A program made the translations under genes and the position numbers. Below, piece after piece: positions 1-7,726 of a DNA stretch of 9,034 bases; position 1 is the first letter of the stretch, and each line of letters starts with the position of its first letter. Origin of the DNA: JALHRI01 sp044351685 (GTDB taxonomy: Bacteria; Pseudomonadota; Alphaproteobacteria; Rickettsiales; UBA3002); the NCBI GenBank assembly GCA_044351685.1, contig JBILFK010000055.1, positions 1-9,034 of the forward strand, in the 5' to 3' direction. The notes beneath the pieces are model-generated. The model searched no databases, was not told where the DNA came from, and was given only the letters and a program-made list of their open reading frames with translations.

Positions 1-693
1 GGCCATGTTTAATGTCAGGCTTTCATTTACATGCAAAAGTTTTTCAAGGCCACGCACCGCATCGGCCACATGCAGCGGGTTCATTGCAATGCCATCGGTA
101 CCTTGCAGTGTAATGGGCTTACCTTGCTTGATATTCTCAATTATACGTGGAATCAGCATTGAACGATTCTGTTCTGGGCCATACACGAAAAAGAAGCGTA
201 CCACATGCACTGTCATTAGCTGTGTATAGCTTTGCGCTAAAATTTCGCCGCAAATTTTACTGGCCAGATAATATCCCAGTTGGCCATGCGGTGAAATAGG
301 TGAATTTTCAGTGAGCAATTGGTGGCCATGCTCGTAAATACCGCCTGAGGAAGCATATACAAAACGTTTCACGCCAGTGCGGTGGGCATAATCGAGTAGC
401 AGGTTAGTTGCTTGAATGTTTACACCAAAAATATCTTGTGCCTGCGCGGGAAATTCTCGGAATTTCGACGATTGCGCCATATGAAAAATAGTATCCACCT
501 GCAGGGGTAACTTGGTGGTATCAAACGCGCGGCTGATATCGAGCACGATATAATTGACATTCGGCAGCGGCGAAGAGGGGGCAGAACGCACAATCGCTGA
601 AATAGTGTGGTGCTGGCTTAAGGCTTGCGCTAAGCGCCTGCCCACAAGGCCATTCGCACCAGAAATGAGAATATGTTGCTTTGCTTCTGCCAT
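1..693 (-). CDS. NAD-dependent sugar epimerase/dehydratase, 3' end beyond window
   Basis: This reading frame is open from an ATG at 693 to the left edge, giving 231 residues. An extended short-chain dehydrogenase of this kind is usually about 300-330 residues, so roughly the last quarter is missing. The Rossmann GxxGxxG motif is seen as SGANGLVG (residues 11-18). The catalytic serine region is FVYASSGGIY (111-120), and the YxxxK pair is Y142/K146 in YYLASK. RFFFVYGPEQ (166-175) is the usual strand before the substrate-binding part, and NPLHVADAVRG (205-215) is the typical late motif. The family oxidises and re-reduces the sugar of an NDP-sugar (4-epimerase, 4,6-dehydratase or reductase); which one cannot be decided here. 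The start is fixed by an in-frame TGA at 709-711. No good Shine-Dalgarno sequence precedes it. The gene follows the flippase by 34 bp and probably shares its transcript. Confidence 0.9.
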   Translation of the reverse strand, partial: MAEAKQHILISGANGLVGRRLAQALSQHHTISAIVRSAPSSPLPNVNYIVLDISRAFDTTKLPLQVDTIFHMAQSSKFREFPAQAQDIFGVNIQATNLLLDYAHRTGVKRFVYASSGGIYEHGHQLLTENSPISPHGQLGYYLASKICGEILAQSYTQLMTVHVVRFFFVYGPEQNRSMLIPRIIENIKQGKPITLQGTDGIAMNPLHVADAVRGLEKLLHVNESLTLNMA

Positions 694-727
694 ACTAGGG
701 CATATGTGTCAGGTTGCGGCTTGTAGG

Positions 728-2182
728 TCAAGTTTTCGGCAGCATGTCGCCTGCAATCACACGCAATTGGCGCAGCGGTAAGAAAGGCAGCGCCAACGCT
801 ATACATACCAATGCACATGCAAGCTTTATAAGCGCCGTTGGCCAGTGCCAGTGCGGCGAATAGAATAGTATTGCGACAGCAAGCACGCACGCACCCAGCA
901 CTAGTAGCCAGAGCAACGGCTTCCATGCGATAGGCAGCGGGTGTAGTTTTTGGCTATAGAAAAGGTAGCCTGCGGTAAGAATGAAATAGGAAAACAAGGT
1001 GGCAATAGCAGCCCCCGTTGCGCCATAATGCGGAATCAACAGATAATTCCCCAGCAGATTAATGAATGCGGTAATCCATGCCATTTGCGCAAGTATTCCA
1101 GTGCGCTTTTCCAGTGAAATGCCGATGGCTGTAATTTGTGTGGTGGCGTGCAAAATAATACCAAACGCCAGAATAGCCAGTGGAATACCCGCCGCGTAAT
1201 AGCTTGTGGGCATCAGCCAACCAATCACTTCGCCCGCAAATAAGGCAAGCCCGCCTCCAATGATCAGCATGACAAACAATACAATTAACAGAATATGCGC
1301 ATAAATGCGGCGATAATGTTCGGGGAAATCCATGCGCAATTTCATGGCGTAAGGGCTCCAAGCCTGCCCAAATGCCGCCGATACGAATAGCACCACCGAA
1401 GCAAAGCGAAACGCAACGGAATAAATACCCGTTTCTTCGACCGAGGCCATATTGGCCAGCATCCACCGATCCATCGAACCAAACAGCCAATATGCCATGC
1501 CAGCAAAAATGAAGGGATAGCCGAAGATAATTTGTTGTTTCAGCAGTGCGATATCGATACGCCAGGTAAGCTCGTGTTTTACAAAAAATAAACCCAGCGG
1601 AATAATTGCTAGGCCAATCAATGCCTGTGCCAGCACGAAGCCTTCCACGCCTCGTGCAAGCACAATCACCGCATAGGCCGCCCCTAAAATAGTAAGCACA
1701 CGGCTGAGCGAAGAAAAAATCAGGAACTTATAAGGTGCAAAATGTAGCCGTGTAACATCCAGAAGATAATGCGTAACTTGAATGACCATGAGTAATAGAA
1801 GTGCCGAGAAGAGGGTAAGGCGCGTAACATTGGTCGTGGTGGTGGCGATGAACGTTTCGATAGTTGGCAAAAAAATAATCGCGATCAATGTCAACAGCAG
1901 GCCCAACGCCAATTGTGTCATTAGGCCACCAGAAACAATCGATGGTTGCTTGGCTTCAGGAGTTTCAGGATCCCAGTAAAAACGTTGCGTGGCGTTATTC
2001 TGGCCACAATTCATCAATAATCCCAAAAGATTCACCGAGGTAAGAATTAGCTCGAGCGTACCAAAGCTATGTGGGCTAAGGCTTGCGGCAATCAGCGGAA
2101 ATACTAAAAATGCCACAAGTTTGGTCACGAAATCGGCGCCACCGTAAATCACGCTATCCTGTAAAAGTCCGCGCAATAGCAT
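728..2182 (-). CDS. Wzx-type polysaccharide flippase (MOP/MVF superfamily)
   Basis: This is a 484-residue, very hydrophobic protein with about 12-14 membrane segments, the usual size for Wzx or related polysaccharide exporters. The N-terminus GGADFVTKLVAFLVFPLIAA (14-33) followed by LSPHSFGTLEL (35-45) is the family's opening signature: first helix, then a 'FG.le' loop. GSMDRWMLANM (235-245) with ETGIYSVAFRF (250-260) is the characteristic DR.ml......GiY..a block in the middle. NYLLIPHYGATGAAIAT (379-395) is the late 'N..lIP.yG..GAA.aT' motif. The expected role is to flip an undecaprenyl-diphosphate-linked oligosaccharide from the cytoplasmic to the periplasmic face of the inner membrane. The ATG overlaps the stop codon of the upstream glycosyltransferase by one base (TAATG at 2184-2180). 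No Shine-Dalgarno is visible there, so translation is probably coupled. I give no symbol because wzx names are serotype-specific. Confidence 0.93.
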   Translation of the reverse strand: MLLRGLLQDSVIYGGADFVTKLVAFLVFPLIAASLSPHSFGTLELILTSVNLLGLLMNCGQNNATQRFYWDPETPEAKQPSIVSGGLMTQLALGLLLTLIAIIFLPTIETFIATTTTNVTRLTLFSALLLLMVIQVTHYLLDVTRLHFAPYKFLIFSSLSRVLTILGAAYAVIVLARGVEGFVLAQALIGLAIIPLGLFFVKHELTWRIDIALLKQQIIFGYPFIFAGMAYWLFGSMDRWMLANMASVEETGIYSVAFRFASVVLFVSAAFGQAWSPYAMKLRMDFPEHYRRIYAHILLIVLFVMLIIGGGLALFAGEVIGWLMPTSYYAAGIPLAILAFGIILHATTQITAIGISLEKRTGILAQMAWITAFINLLGNYLLIPHYGATGAAIATLFSYFILTAGYLFYSQKLHPLPIAWKPLLWLLVLGACVLAVAILFYSPHWHWPTALIKLACALVCIALALPFLPLRQLRVIAGDMLPKT

Positions 2183-3480
2183 TACGAAACAATTCGGTTG
2201 TTTTTCAGCGGGTGCTGAATACGTGGTGTATCTTTGTGTTTGCCTAAAAGCGGGTGGTAGAGATTCATGAAGCGTTGTGCATCCAAACGCCCATAAATAT
2301 AATCCAGGGTGCTACCAAAAAGCTCTGCAGATGCTTCCAAGCTATGATATTTTTCAACATACTGACGTGAGGCTTTACCTAGTCGTATCCGTAATTCGGG
2401 ATGCGTTACGAGTAAGCGTAAGTTCTCAATAATTGTTTCCGGTGATGTGGAAACGATCGGGCATTCATCAAGAAACGACCAGCGGCGCATCATCAGCGTG
2501 TAATCTTCATCTTCGAGATTTGACAATACAGGTAAGCCACAGGCCATGCCTTCCAGTGCATTGAGTGCATATGCCGGGTAATTCAAGGCTTCAGCTAGAA
2601 TATCTACTTCTTCAGAAAGCACTTGTCGGACTTCCGTATTTTTCATGCCCTGCAGCAGGCGCAATTCTACCTGCAGCCCTTCAGATTTGAGTATTTCAAT
2701 GGCATGATTGACGAATTCAGTGCCCTTGAAACCGGTATGGTTCGGGGCATGTGCGATGACAACCTTACCGTTACGGCCATCGGCGCTGTTGTTACGCGTA
2801 GATACATGCCACTGCGCTAGATCGATATGCAGCATGGAAGGCACGATCGTGCTCCAGCGACCAAAGCCATCGGGGTTAGCGCAACCCGGAATCACGGCAT
2901 CGCCATGCCGCATCCAGTAATGCACGCGCGCGGCTACAGTTTCCTGATGGCGTGCCGCATCGGGGTAAGAAAGTAATAAGGCGTGCAACGTAGTAGTGGA
3001 GCGTACGTTGCGATAGACAAAGCAATCTCCGCCGTAGGGTAGGATCACGATTTTCTTCCGTGCCAGTTTCAGAAGGTGCGCTTCAAAACGCCAATAGGGT
3101 GTTTTACCGAGCAACCAGCCATCGTTGGAAATAAAAAAGACATCGAAACGAAACAGTGATTCCCAAAACAACAAAAGCAATTTGAGGGGGCGAGGAATAA
3201 TGCGCGTGTAACGATCGAACACATATTCATCGAAATCTGCTTTATCGTTGATGCGCTCGTAATGGCTGCGCATCAGCGTTTGTGAGGAAAACCCAAGCTT
3301 ACGCATAGCCTGCGACCAGTATTTGTTGTTCATGATAGGCGTTGGCCCCCACACGAGCCGTGGCGGAGTCGTTTTGCCAAGCATCCGTGCAAGCAGGGCA
3401 AGCACAAGGCTAATGCAAAAAAATACCGGTGCAGCAATGAGTGCGATGACTGCATATAGCATATAATAGAATCCACCCAT
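2182..3480 (-). CDS. Membrane-anchored GT-B glycosyltransferase (GT1/GT4-like)
   Basis: This 432-residue protein opens with one hydrophobic segment (about residues 7-33) that should anchor it in the inner membrane. The C-terminal half carries the GT-B nucleotide-sugar site: HAPNHTGFKGTEF (244-256), a strand VELRLLQGMKNTEV (271-284), then YALNALEGMACGLPVLSN (304-321). This last block is the E-x-MA-x-GlPV-type donor loop with E310 as the likely ribose-binding acid. The N-terminal half has FDVFFISNDGWLLG (112-125) and KKIVILPYGGDCFVYRN (142-158), as expected of the acceptor domain, but is otherwise unfamiliar. The likely role is transfer of a sugar to a lipid-linked acceptor at the cytoplasmic face; donor and acceptor are unknown. 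The start at 3480 is supported by AGGA at 3490-3487. A Met at residue 7 is an alternative start. It is the only glycosyltransferase in the window and is translationally linked to the flippase. Confidence 0.87.
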   Translation of the reverse strand: MGGFYYMLYAVIALIAAPVFFCISLVLALLARMLGKTTPPRLVWGPTPIMNNKYWSQAMRKLGFSSQTLMRSHYERINDKADFDEYVFDRYTRIIPRPLKLLLLFWESLFRFDVFFISNDGWLLGKTPYWRFEAHLLKLARKKIVILPYGGDCFVYRNVRSTTTLHALLLSYPDAARHQETVAARVHYWMRHGDAVIPGCANPDGFGRWSTIVPSMLHIDLAQWHVSTRNNSADGRNGKVVIAHAPNHTGFKGTEFVNHAIEILKSEGLQVELRLLQGMKNTEVRQVLSEEVDILAEALNYPAYALNALEGMACGLPVLSNLEDEDYTLMMRRWSFLDECPIVSTSPETIIENLRLLVTHPELRIRLGKASRQYVEKYHSLEASAELFGSTLDYIYGRLDAQRFMNLYHPLLGKHKDTPRIQHPLKNNRIVS

Positions 3481-3483
3481 CGG

Positions 3484-4632
3484 TTATCCTGTGTAATCGC
3501 TAAGGCACCATATGTTCATGGTGTGATTGGGGGCGAGCGTTTGGATTTTTTGGCGGATTTTATCGCCGAACGCGAAGCTTAAAATAAGTAAATGGGTGAC
3601 AGGTCTGGCAATTAAATCCTGCATATTTTCAACCGGCTGCGCGTAGCCATCGAAATACTGGCCGTAAATACTGGCGTTATCGTCGAAAAAACGCATGTTT
3701 TTTAAGCTATTTACGTTGCCGAGATATGGAAAAGTGCGCAGCGGCACATAACAGCCAAGCGTGGCATCTTGCCCCGATGCCTGCTGAATAAACGCATCAA
3801 TGGATTGACGAATAGCATGGTAATGCGCGCTGAATTGTTCAAATTTTTTGAAGCCCGTGTGCGGCACCCACGGCACGGGCACACTATGGGCACGCGCGGC
3901 GCAATACAGCACCGAGCCATGGTTAGAGGGCGTAATTTCTAGCACTTCGAGTCCTGCTGCGTACACCACATGTGCCAGTGAAGCGGCATCATAATAATTC
4001 AAATGCTCGTGAAGTAGCATAGATATATCGCCGCGTTCGATATAGGGCGTGCAATCTGGAACAGCGAAAAGAACAATACCGCCTTCGGCCAAATCATCGC
4101 GGTGGTGGCGCAAAAAATCTGAAGGTTCTTCCACATGCTCCAGCACGTCGTAATGCAATATAATGTCAGATTTTGGGATGCTGCCGGGTGCCGGGTAAAA
4201 GCTCGGCACGACATCGATGCCATATTCGGCAGCTTTGTGGTGGCAAATGGGGCTGGGGTCTACTGCGCGGGCATTGTAACCTGCTTCTTTTAGTTGTTTG
4301 AGCACATAGCAGCCACCCGCGCCAATTTCAGCGACGCTTTTGGCATGTGGCGCGTGGCGTGCGATAGCAGCGTGAATAAAATTCAAAAAGTCACCGCCGT
4401 AACTTGCGGCTAAATCGTGGCCTTCTTGTAAATACCCGACATTGTATTCTTCCTGATAGATGCGCTCGAGATAGTTGATGGTATCGGCGTTGCGTTTTTG
4501 AATAATTAGCTGCACATCTTCGCGAAATGCCAGGGTGAAATCGACTTTGTCCGGCACCGGATTAGCGGGTGCGCCAACCGATTCTGTCATACGCCAGTAA
4601 AACGTGAATGCGCCTACATCGATTTCTAGCAT
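3484..4632 (-). CDS. C-methyltransferase-like SAM enzyme lacking the zinc-binding N-terminal domain
   Basis: This is a 382-residue class I SAM methyltransferase. Motif I is VAEIGAGGCYVLK (100-112), the acidic residue after strand 2 is D125 (ARAVDPS), and ILHYDVLEHVEEPSDFLRH (158-176) followed by GGIVLFAVPD (184-193) completes the fold. LLHEHLNYYDAASLAHV (206-222) matches the 'EH..yy...sL' stretch of NDP-hexose C-methyltransferases such as TylC3 and TcaB9. The C-terminal part, MRFFDDNASIYGQYFDG (313-329) then PVTHLLILSFAFGDKI (344-359), matches their extra Rossmann-like C-terminal domain. The N-terminal Cys-rich zinc domain is absent: the first cysteine is C108. Inferred role: methylation of an NDP-sugar, or a descendant activity. 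The start at 4632 overlaps the flavoprotein gene by 7 bp and has only a weak upstream purine run, so Met15 (4590) is an alternative. The end is 3 bp from the glycosyltransferase. Confidence 0.85.
   Translation of the reverse strand: MLEIDVGAFTFYWRMTESVGAPANPVPDKVDFTLAFREDVQLIIQKRNADTINYLERIYQEEYNVGYLQEGHDLAASYGGDFLNFIHAAIARHAPHAKSVAEIGAGGCYVLKQLKEAGYNARAVDPSPICHHKAAEYGIDVVPSFYPAPGSIPKSDIILHYDVLEHVEEPSDFLRHHRDDLAEGGIVLFAVPDCTPYIERGDISMLLHEHLNYYDAASLAHVVYAAGLEVLEITPSNHGSVLYCAARAHSVPVPWVPHTGFKKFEQFSAHYHAIRQSIDAFIQQASGQDATLGCYVPLRTFPYLGNVNSLKNMRFFDDNASIYGQYFDGYAQPVENMQDLIARPVTHLLILSFAFGDKIRQKIQTLAPNHTMNIWCLSDYTG
3487..3490 (-). promoter_or_regulatory. Ribosome binding site of the glycosyltransferase
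   Basis: AGGA lies 6 nt before the ATG at 3480 and sits in the last codons of the upstream methyltransferase, just before its TAA (3486-3484). It supports the start at 3480 rather than the internal Met at residue 7. Confidence 0.7.
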
Positions 4633-6032
4633 CGCGCCCGAACTTTCTGATGCACATATCGCATCACATCGGTTTGGAAGAACAGATTATCTTGCGCGAG
4701 AATACCGATAAGGTCGAGATTAGCAAGGTGAAGTGCATCGATGCGATTGCGGATTGTGCGGGTAGCGGTGATATTTTTGATGGTAGGCATGGGGAACCCA
4801 GCATCCAACAATTCGGCTTTGGCGAAAGCTACGTTGTTACCTGCGTGCAAAAGATTAAACCTCGCTAATTCTTCCTGAGCGATGCTGGCCAAATCATTGC
4901 TCTGTGCGACATTATCTTCCACCAGCAATTCCATGCTGATGGGATAAAGCCCACCGCGTGCTGCACCGCTGCAATAATTGGCAAAGTTGGTAAGACGATA
5001 GGTGTGAAAGCCGGGCTCGTAACAGAAGAAGTAGTAAAGGTCGCCCATTGCTTCGAGTGGTTGGCTGAGGAGTAAATTTACCACGGCAGTGCGTAGAGGT
5101 TTATCGTAGCCTAAATCGCTCGTTGGAATATTCAGCATTTTGGCAAGCAGAGGTGAGGCGTTCGTCCATACCAGATGATCTGTGCTGTGGCTGGCCTTGC
5201 TTCCATCTGCGTGTTGAATGTCCACGGCGGTAACTTGATTGCCTGTATGTTGGATACCCATGATGGAAGAACCCAGCAGTAATGTTACGCCTGCCTTTTT
5301 TAGCCGCGCAATCATTGCATCCACTACGCGGTACATGCCATAATGTTTAGGATAATAGGCGCGTCTGCCAGAAGAACGCTCCAGCGGAAGTGTACGCTGA
5401 TCGCCCCAGGCGATGAAATTGCGCAGATATTCTGATTCTGTCAGTTGCGCTGAAATATATTCGTTACCCAGCGTAATGCGGCTGAGCGGGGTAAAAATTG
5501 TTGCCATGTAATCCAGTTCAGTTGCGGGGTGCTTATGGATTTTTTCGATGGCAGGGCACAGCAGGCGTTCGGCCGTTTTTTTGCCAAAACGCGTACAGAA
5601 AAAATCATGCGCCGAAACTTGCGTGTTAATCGGGGCAAGCGGTGTGCTGATATGGGCTAGAAAATCGGCCAGACACTCCTGATAATCATGCTCAGGAAGA
5701 TTACGGATATCAATATACGGCGTTTTGCTTTGCAGTGTATCCAGATAATAGCTTCCGCATAAATCGCGCCGTGGGCCTTCCAGCAAATCCCATTCATTTT
5801 CTGGTAACAGGCCAAATACCAATGCATCTAGTTCAGCGATGCCGGTTTCCAGAAAATTATGCATACCATAATCGAAATTGCCATATTCACCATAATTCCA
5901 GCGGCGTAGCAGACCGCCTGGTTCAGATGCTTTATCGACCATGGTGATGGAACCTTTATAACCAGATTCGACCATCAGTAAGGCGTAAAGCAGGCCAGAA
6001 ATACCTGTTCCATTGATAACTATATTCTTCAT
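4626..6032 (-). CDS. FAD-dependent oxidoreductase, amine-oxidase / UDP-galactopyranose-mutase-like
   Basis: This 468-residue protein begins directly with the FAD-binding fold: NIVINGTGISGLLYA (3-17, GxGxxG at G8, G10, G13), acidic D33 at the end of strand 2, then EPGGLLRRW (37-45). FDYGMHNFLETG (53-64) is the 'D.G.H.f' stretch that contacts the flavin in UDP-galactopyranose mutase and protoporphyrinogen-oxidase-like enzymes. YPKHYGMYRVVDAMIARL (227-244) with GVTLLLGSSIMGI (248-260) is the typical helix-strand entry into the second half of the FAD domain. The C-terminus LIGILAQDNLFFQTDVM (441-457) is where the closing FAD motif normally sits, but the usual G-D motif is weak. It could act on a nucleotide sugar (mutase or oxidase); the substrate is not readable. 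No signal peptide is seen, so it should be cytoplasmic. The ATG overlaps the FemAB-like gene in an ATGA (4 bp), implying coupled translation. Confidence 0.85.
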   Translation of the reverse strand: MKNIVINGTGISGLLYALLMVESGYKGSITMVDKASEPGGLLRRWNYGEYGNFDYGMHNFLETGIAELDALVFGLLPENEWDLLEGPRRDLCGSYYLDTLQSKTPYIDIRNLPEHDYQECLADFLAHISTPLAPINTQVSAHDFFCTRFGKKTAERLLCPAIEKIHKHPATELDYMATIFTPLSRITLGNEYISAQLTESEYLRNFIAWGDQRTLPLERSSGRRAYYPKHYGMYRVVDAMIARLKKAGVTLLLGSSIMGIQHTGNQVTAVDIQHADGSKASHSTDHLVWTNASPLLAKMLNIPTSDLGYDKPLRTAVVNLLLSQPLEAMGDLYYFFCYEPGFHTYRLTNFANYCSGAARGGLYPISMELLVEDNVAQSNDLASIAQEELARFNLLHAGNNVAFAKAELLDAGFPMPTIKNITATRTIRNRIDALHLANLDLIGILAQDNLFFQTDVMRYVHQKVRARC

Positions 6033-7081
6033 GCAGAAGCCAATGTTTTAAGTGCAGAGAAAGGCAACATAAAAAATCCCGGGTAATGCTGCAACAATTC
6101 TGCAGGTGTGGTGGTATAAAGTGCAGGATTCTGGATATGGGTGTAATAGTGATAGCGCCTATCTTCAGCGCCCCAGCGCTTTTTGAAATGGTAGACACCT
6201 TCCTGATTCACCCAGGTGCCACCCCAGTTCCATTGCTTATATCCGGCCTGTGATGCGGCGATCATCGCATGGTAAATAAGCAGGCTAAGCGGCTGTGCTT
6301 CACGCCATTGTTCTACAATCACGGGCGTAAAATATTCCACCATATCGCTGAAATAAAATAGCAGCATCGCTGCAATAGGCACATTGTTATGGCGTGCTAC
6401 CCAAATGTTATAATCTTTTCCAGCGACAAAATGTTTGGCTACGGCCTCAAAAAAAGCAGGGCTTTTGGCTGTGCCGCCAATAACCTGCATATTCTCCAGA
6501 TGGGTGTTATACAGGAAATCGAACGCATCATTTTCAATGCTTACCCCAAACCCCTGTTTTTCAGCCTTGCGAACCATATTGCGCGTTTTACTATGATAAC
6601 GCTGCATGAGAGTGGCAGCATGATTGGTATCGCACGCAATATCGGTAAGCTGGCCGATTCGTATATCGCTAAGCTCATGCGAAGCTTGTGCGGCATAGCC
6701 AGCGTTATCGCGCAAATTCTCTATCATCGTAGCGCTGGCAACGCCGGGGGCGTGGCTAAGTGCATTCCAATGCGCCATTAGCAATGTTGCCGCTTCTGGC
6801 GTATCGTAAATCACCCCGCCATGGCTGCCATAATAAGGAAGGGAATTCAGGGCGGCGCCATACACGCCTTCGCGCGTTAGCACGGGTAATGCGCCGCAAA
6901 TTTTGCCATCGCTAATGCGCGCGAGATAGATGCTTAGTGTAGCATGTGTAAGCGCTGCAATCATATGCAAAAAAGGCAGCGAGTGATAAAACAATGCCTG
7001 TGTGTGTGCACTAAGCCAAGCAGTATAGCTGGCTTCGTCGTTCACGCCAAGCGTAGTAAGCTGTAACTCAGCGTGGCGCAT
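6029..7081 (-). CDS. FemAB/GNAT-type acyl- or aminoacyl-transferase
   Basis: This is a 350-residue protein of the FemAB-like double-GNAT fold. Its central block SKTRNMVRKAEKQGFGV (164-180) is the family's basic 'K.R..iRKa.k.G' helix. It is followed by a second GNAT-like half with IWVARHNNVPIAAMLLFYF (226-244), WNWGGTWVNQEGVYHFKKRW (284-303) and GAE (304-306), the late 'GvyhFK..wG' motif. The N-terminal half carries LPVLTREGVYGAALNSLPYY (65-84) and GSHGGV (85-90), as in FemAB-like proteins of polysaccharide loci. True FemA/FemB enzymes move aminoacyl groups from aminoacyl-tRNA to the peptidoglycan peptide. Beside sugar genes the likelier acceptor is an amino group of a sugar, which is inference. 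No long coiled-coil insertion of Staphylococcus FemA type is seen. It overlaps the 215-residue methyltransferase by 14 bp, and the nearest AAGG is too distant to be a convincing ribosome site. Confidence 0.83.
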   Translation of the reverse strand: MRHAELQLTTLGVNDEASYTAWLSAHTQALFYHSLPFLHMIAALTHATLSIYLARISDGKICGALPVLTREGVYGAALNSLPYYGSHGGVIYDTPEAATLLMAHWNALSHAPGVASATMIENLRDNAGYAAQASHELSDIRIGQLTDIACDTNHAATLMQRYHSKTRNMVRKAEKQGFGVSIENDAFDFLYNTHLENMQVIGGTAKSPAFFEAVAKHFVAGKDYNIWVARHNNVPIAAMLLFYFSDMVEYFTPVIVEQWREAQPLSLLIYHAMIAASQAGYKQWNWGGTWVNQEGVYHFKKRWGAEDRRYHYYTHIQNPALYTTTPAELLQHYPGFFMLPFSALKTLASA

Positions 7082-7715
7082 AGATATTATCTGGCCTTAA
7101 AATTGTGGCATCTTTGAAAATGGTGATGGTAAATTCATACGGCATATCGCTTTGATCGATTACCAAACGCGGTGAAAGATGCTGGTGGCAAAAATCATAA
7201 AGCGTAGGAATGTTTTGATGGTAGGCTCCCGGCTGCTCATAATCGACCTTATCGGTCATAAAATTGATGGAAAGATACCGGAGGCATTTGCCGAATAAGG
7301 TCTGTAGCGTGTTAAAAATATAGACCATATTGGCGGCTTTATCTTCATCGAATGCGATATTAAATACGCCTGATGCGGTGATATAATCGTAGCTACCTGC
7401 AATATCTTCGGCCGCTTGAATCAGCTGGAACGATGCATCTGTATGGGTCTGTTTTGCGGTTTGAATAAATTCCGGCACGATATCGACGCCGTTATATTTA
7501 ATTGCAGGAAAATGCTGCCGCAAAAACAGACGCATATGGCCAAGCCCGCAACCAAAATCTAGCAAGCTACCAGAGCTATCAGCTGAGATGTGGCGGGTGA
7601 GGGCAGCAAAGCGCAAATCCTGCCTGCCTTTCGGCCACTGAACTGCGGCTGGGCTATCGCCATGCGCTGCCAGCGAAGCTTGATACAATGTGCGGATATG
7701 ATCGAGCGAAACCAT
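7068..7715 (-). CDS. Class I SAM-dependent methyltransferase, 215 residues
   Basis: This is a compact methyltransferase with only the catalytic domain. Motif I is SLLDFGCGLGHMRLFL (50-65), the ribose-binding acid is D78 in YNGVDIVPEF (74-83), and YDYITASGVFNI (109-120) is the motif IV strand. The C-terminal part contains YHQNIPTLYDFCHQHLSPRL (165-184) and MPYEFTITIFK (191-201), an arrangement I associate with small methyltransferases of glycan clusters, but the acceptor cannot be named. No signal peptide or membrane segment is present, so it should act in the cytoplasm. The start at 7715 is well supported: AAGG at 7725-7722 lies 6 nt upstream and overlaps the stop codon of the preceding gene (gap of 8 bp). 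Its end overlaps the FemAB-like gene by 14 bp. O- or N-methylation of a sugar or of its acyl group is the inference. Confidence 0.87.
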   Translation of the reverse strand: MVSLDHIRTLYQASLAAHGDSPAAVQWPKGRQDLRFAALTRHISADSSGSLLDFGCGLGHMRLFLRQHFPAIKYNGVDIVPEFIQTAKQTHTDASFQLIQAAEDIAGSYDYITASGVFNIAFDEDKAANMVYIFNTLQTLFGKCLRYLSINFMTDKVDYEQPGAYHQNIPTLYDFCHQHLSPRLVIDQSDMPYEFTITIFKDATILRPDNIYAPR

Positions 7716-7719
7716 TGGC

Positions 7720-7726
7720 CACCTTA
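7720..7726 (-). promoter_or_regulatory. Ribosome binding site of the 215-residue methyltransferase, fused to the upstream stop
   Basis: The mRNA reads TAAGGTG (7726-7720): the TAA stop of the 327-residue methyltransferase shares its last two bases with the AAGG Shine-Dalgarno. AAGG ends 6 nt before the ATG at 7715. A ribosome ending on one gene is placed to restart on the next. Confidence 0.75.

Noticed and set aside
694..727. The 34-bp gap between the flippase and the epimerase as a promoter or terminator.
   Set aside because: It is too short and shows no hairpin with a T-run and no -35/-10 pair. It is a plain intergenic gap within the operon.
1059..1490. A 143-codon minus-strand frame within the flippase gene.
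   Set aside because: It is the shifted frame of the same strand inside the flippase, whose own frame is intact and shows family motifs. No sign of a frameshift.
6389..6781. A 130-codon plus-strand open frame opposite the FemAB-like gene.
   Set aside because: It lies entirely antisense to a well-supported gene, has no recognisable domain and no Shine-Dalgarno evidence. It is a chance open frame.
7082..7092. Palindrome AGATATTATCT just upstream of the FemAB-like start, as a possible operator.
   Set aside because: It is short, lies inside the coding end of the preceding methyltransferase gene, and encodes its residues. There is no supporting promoter signal.
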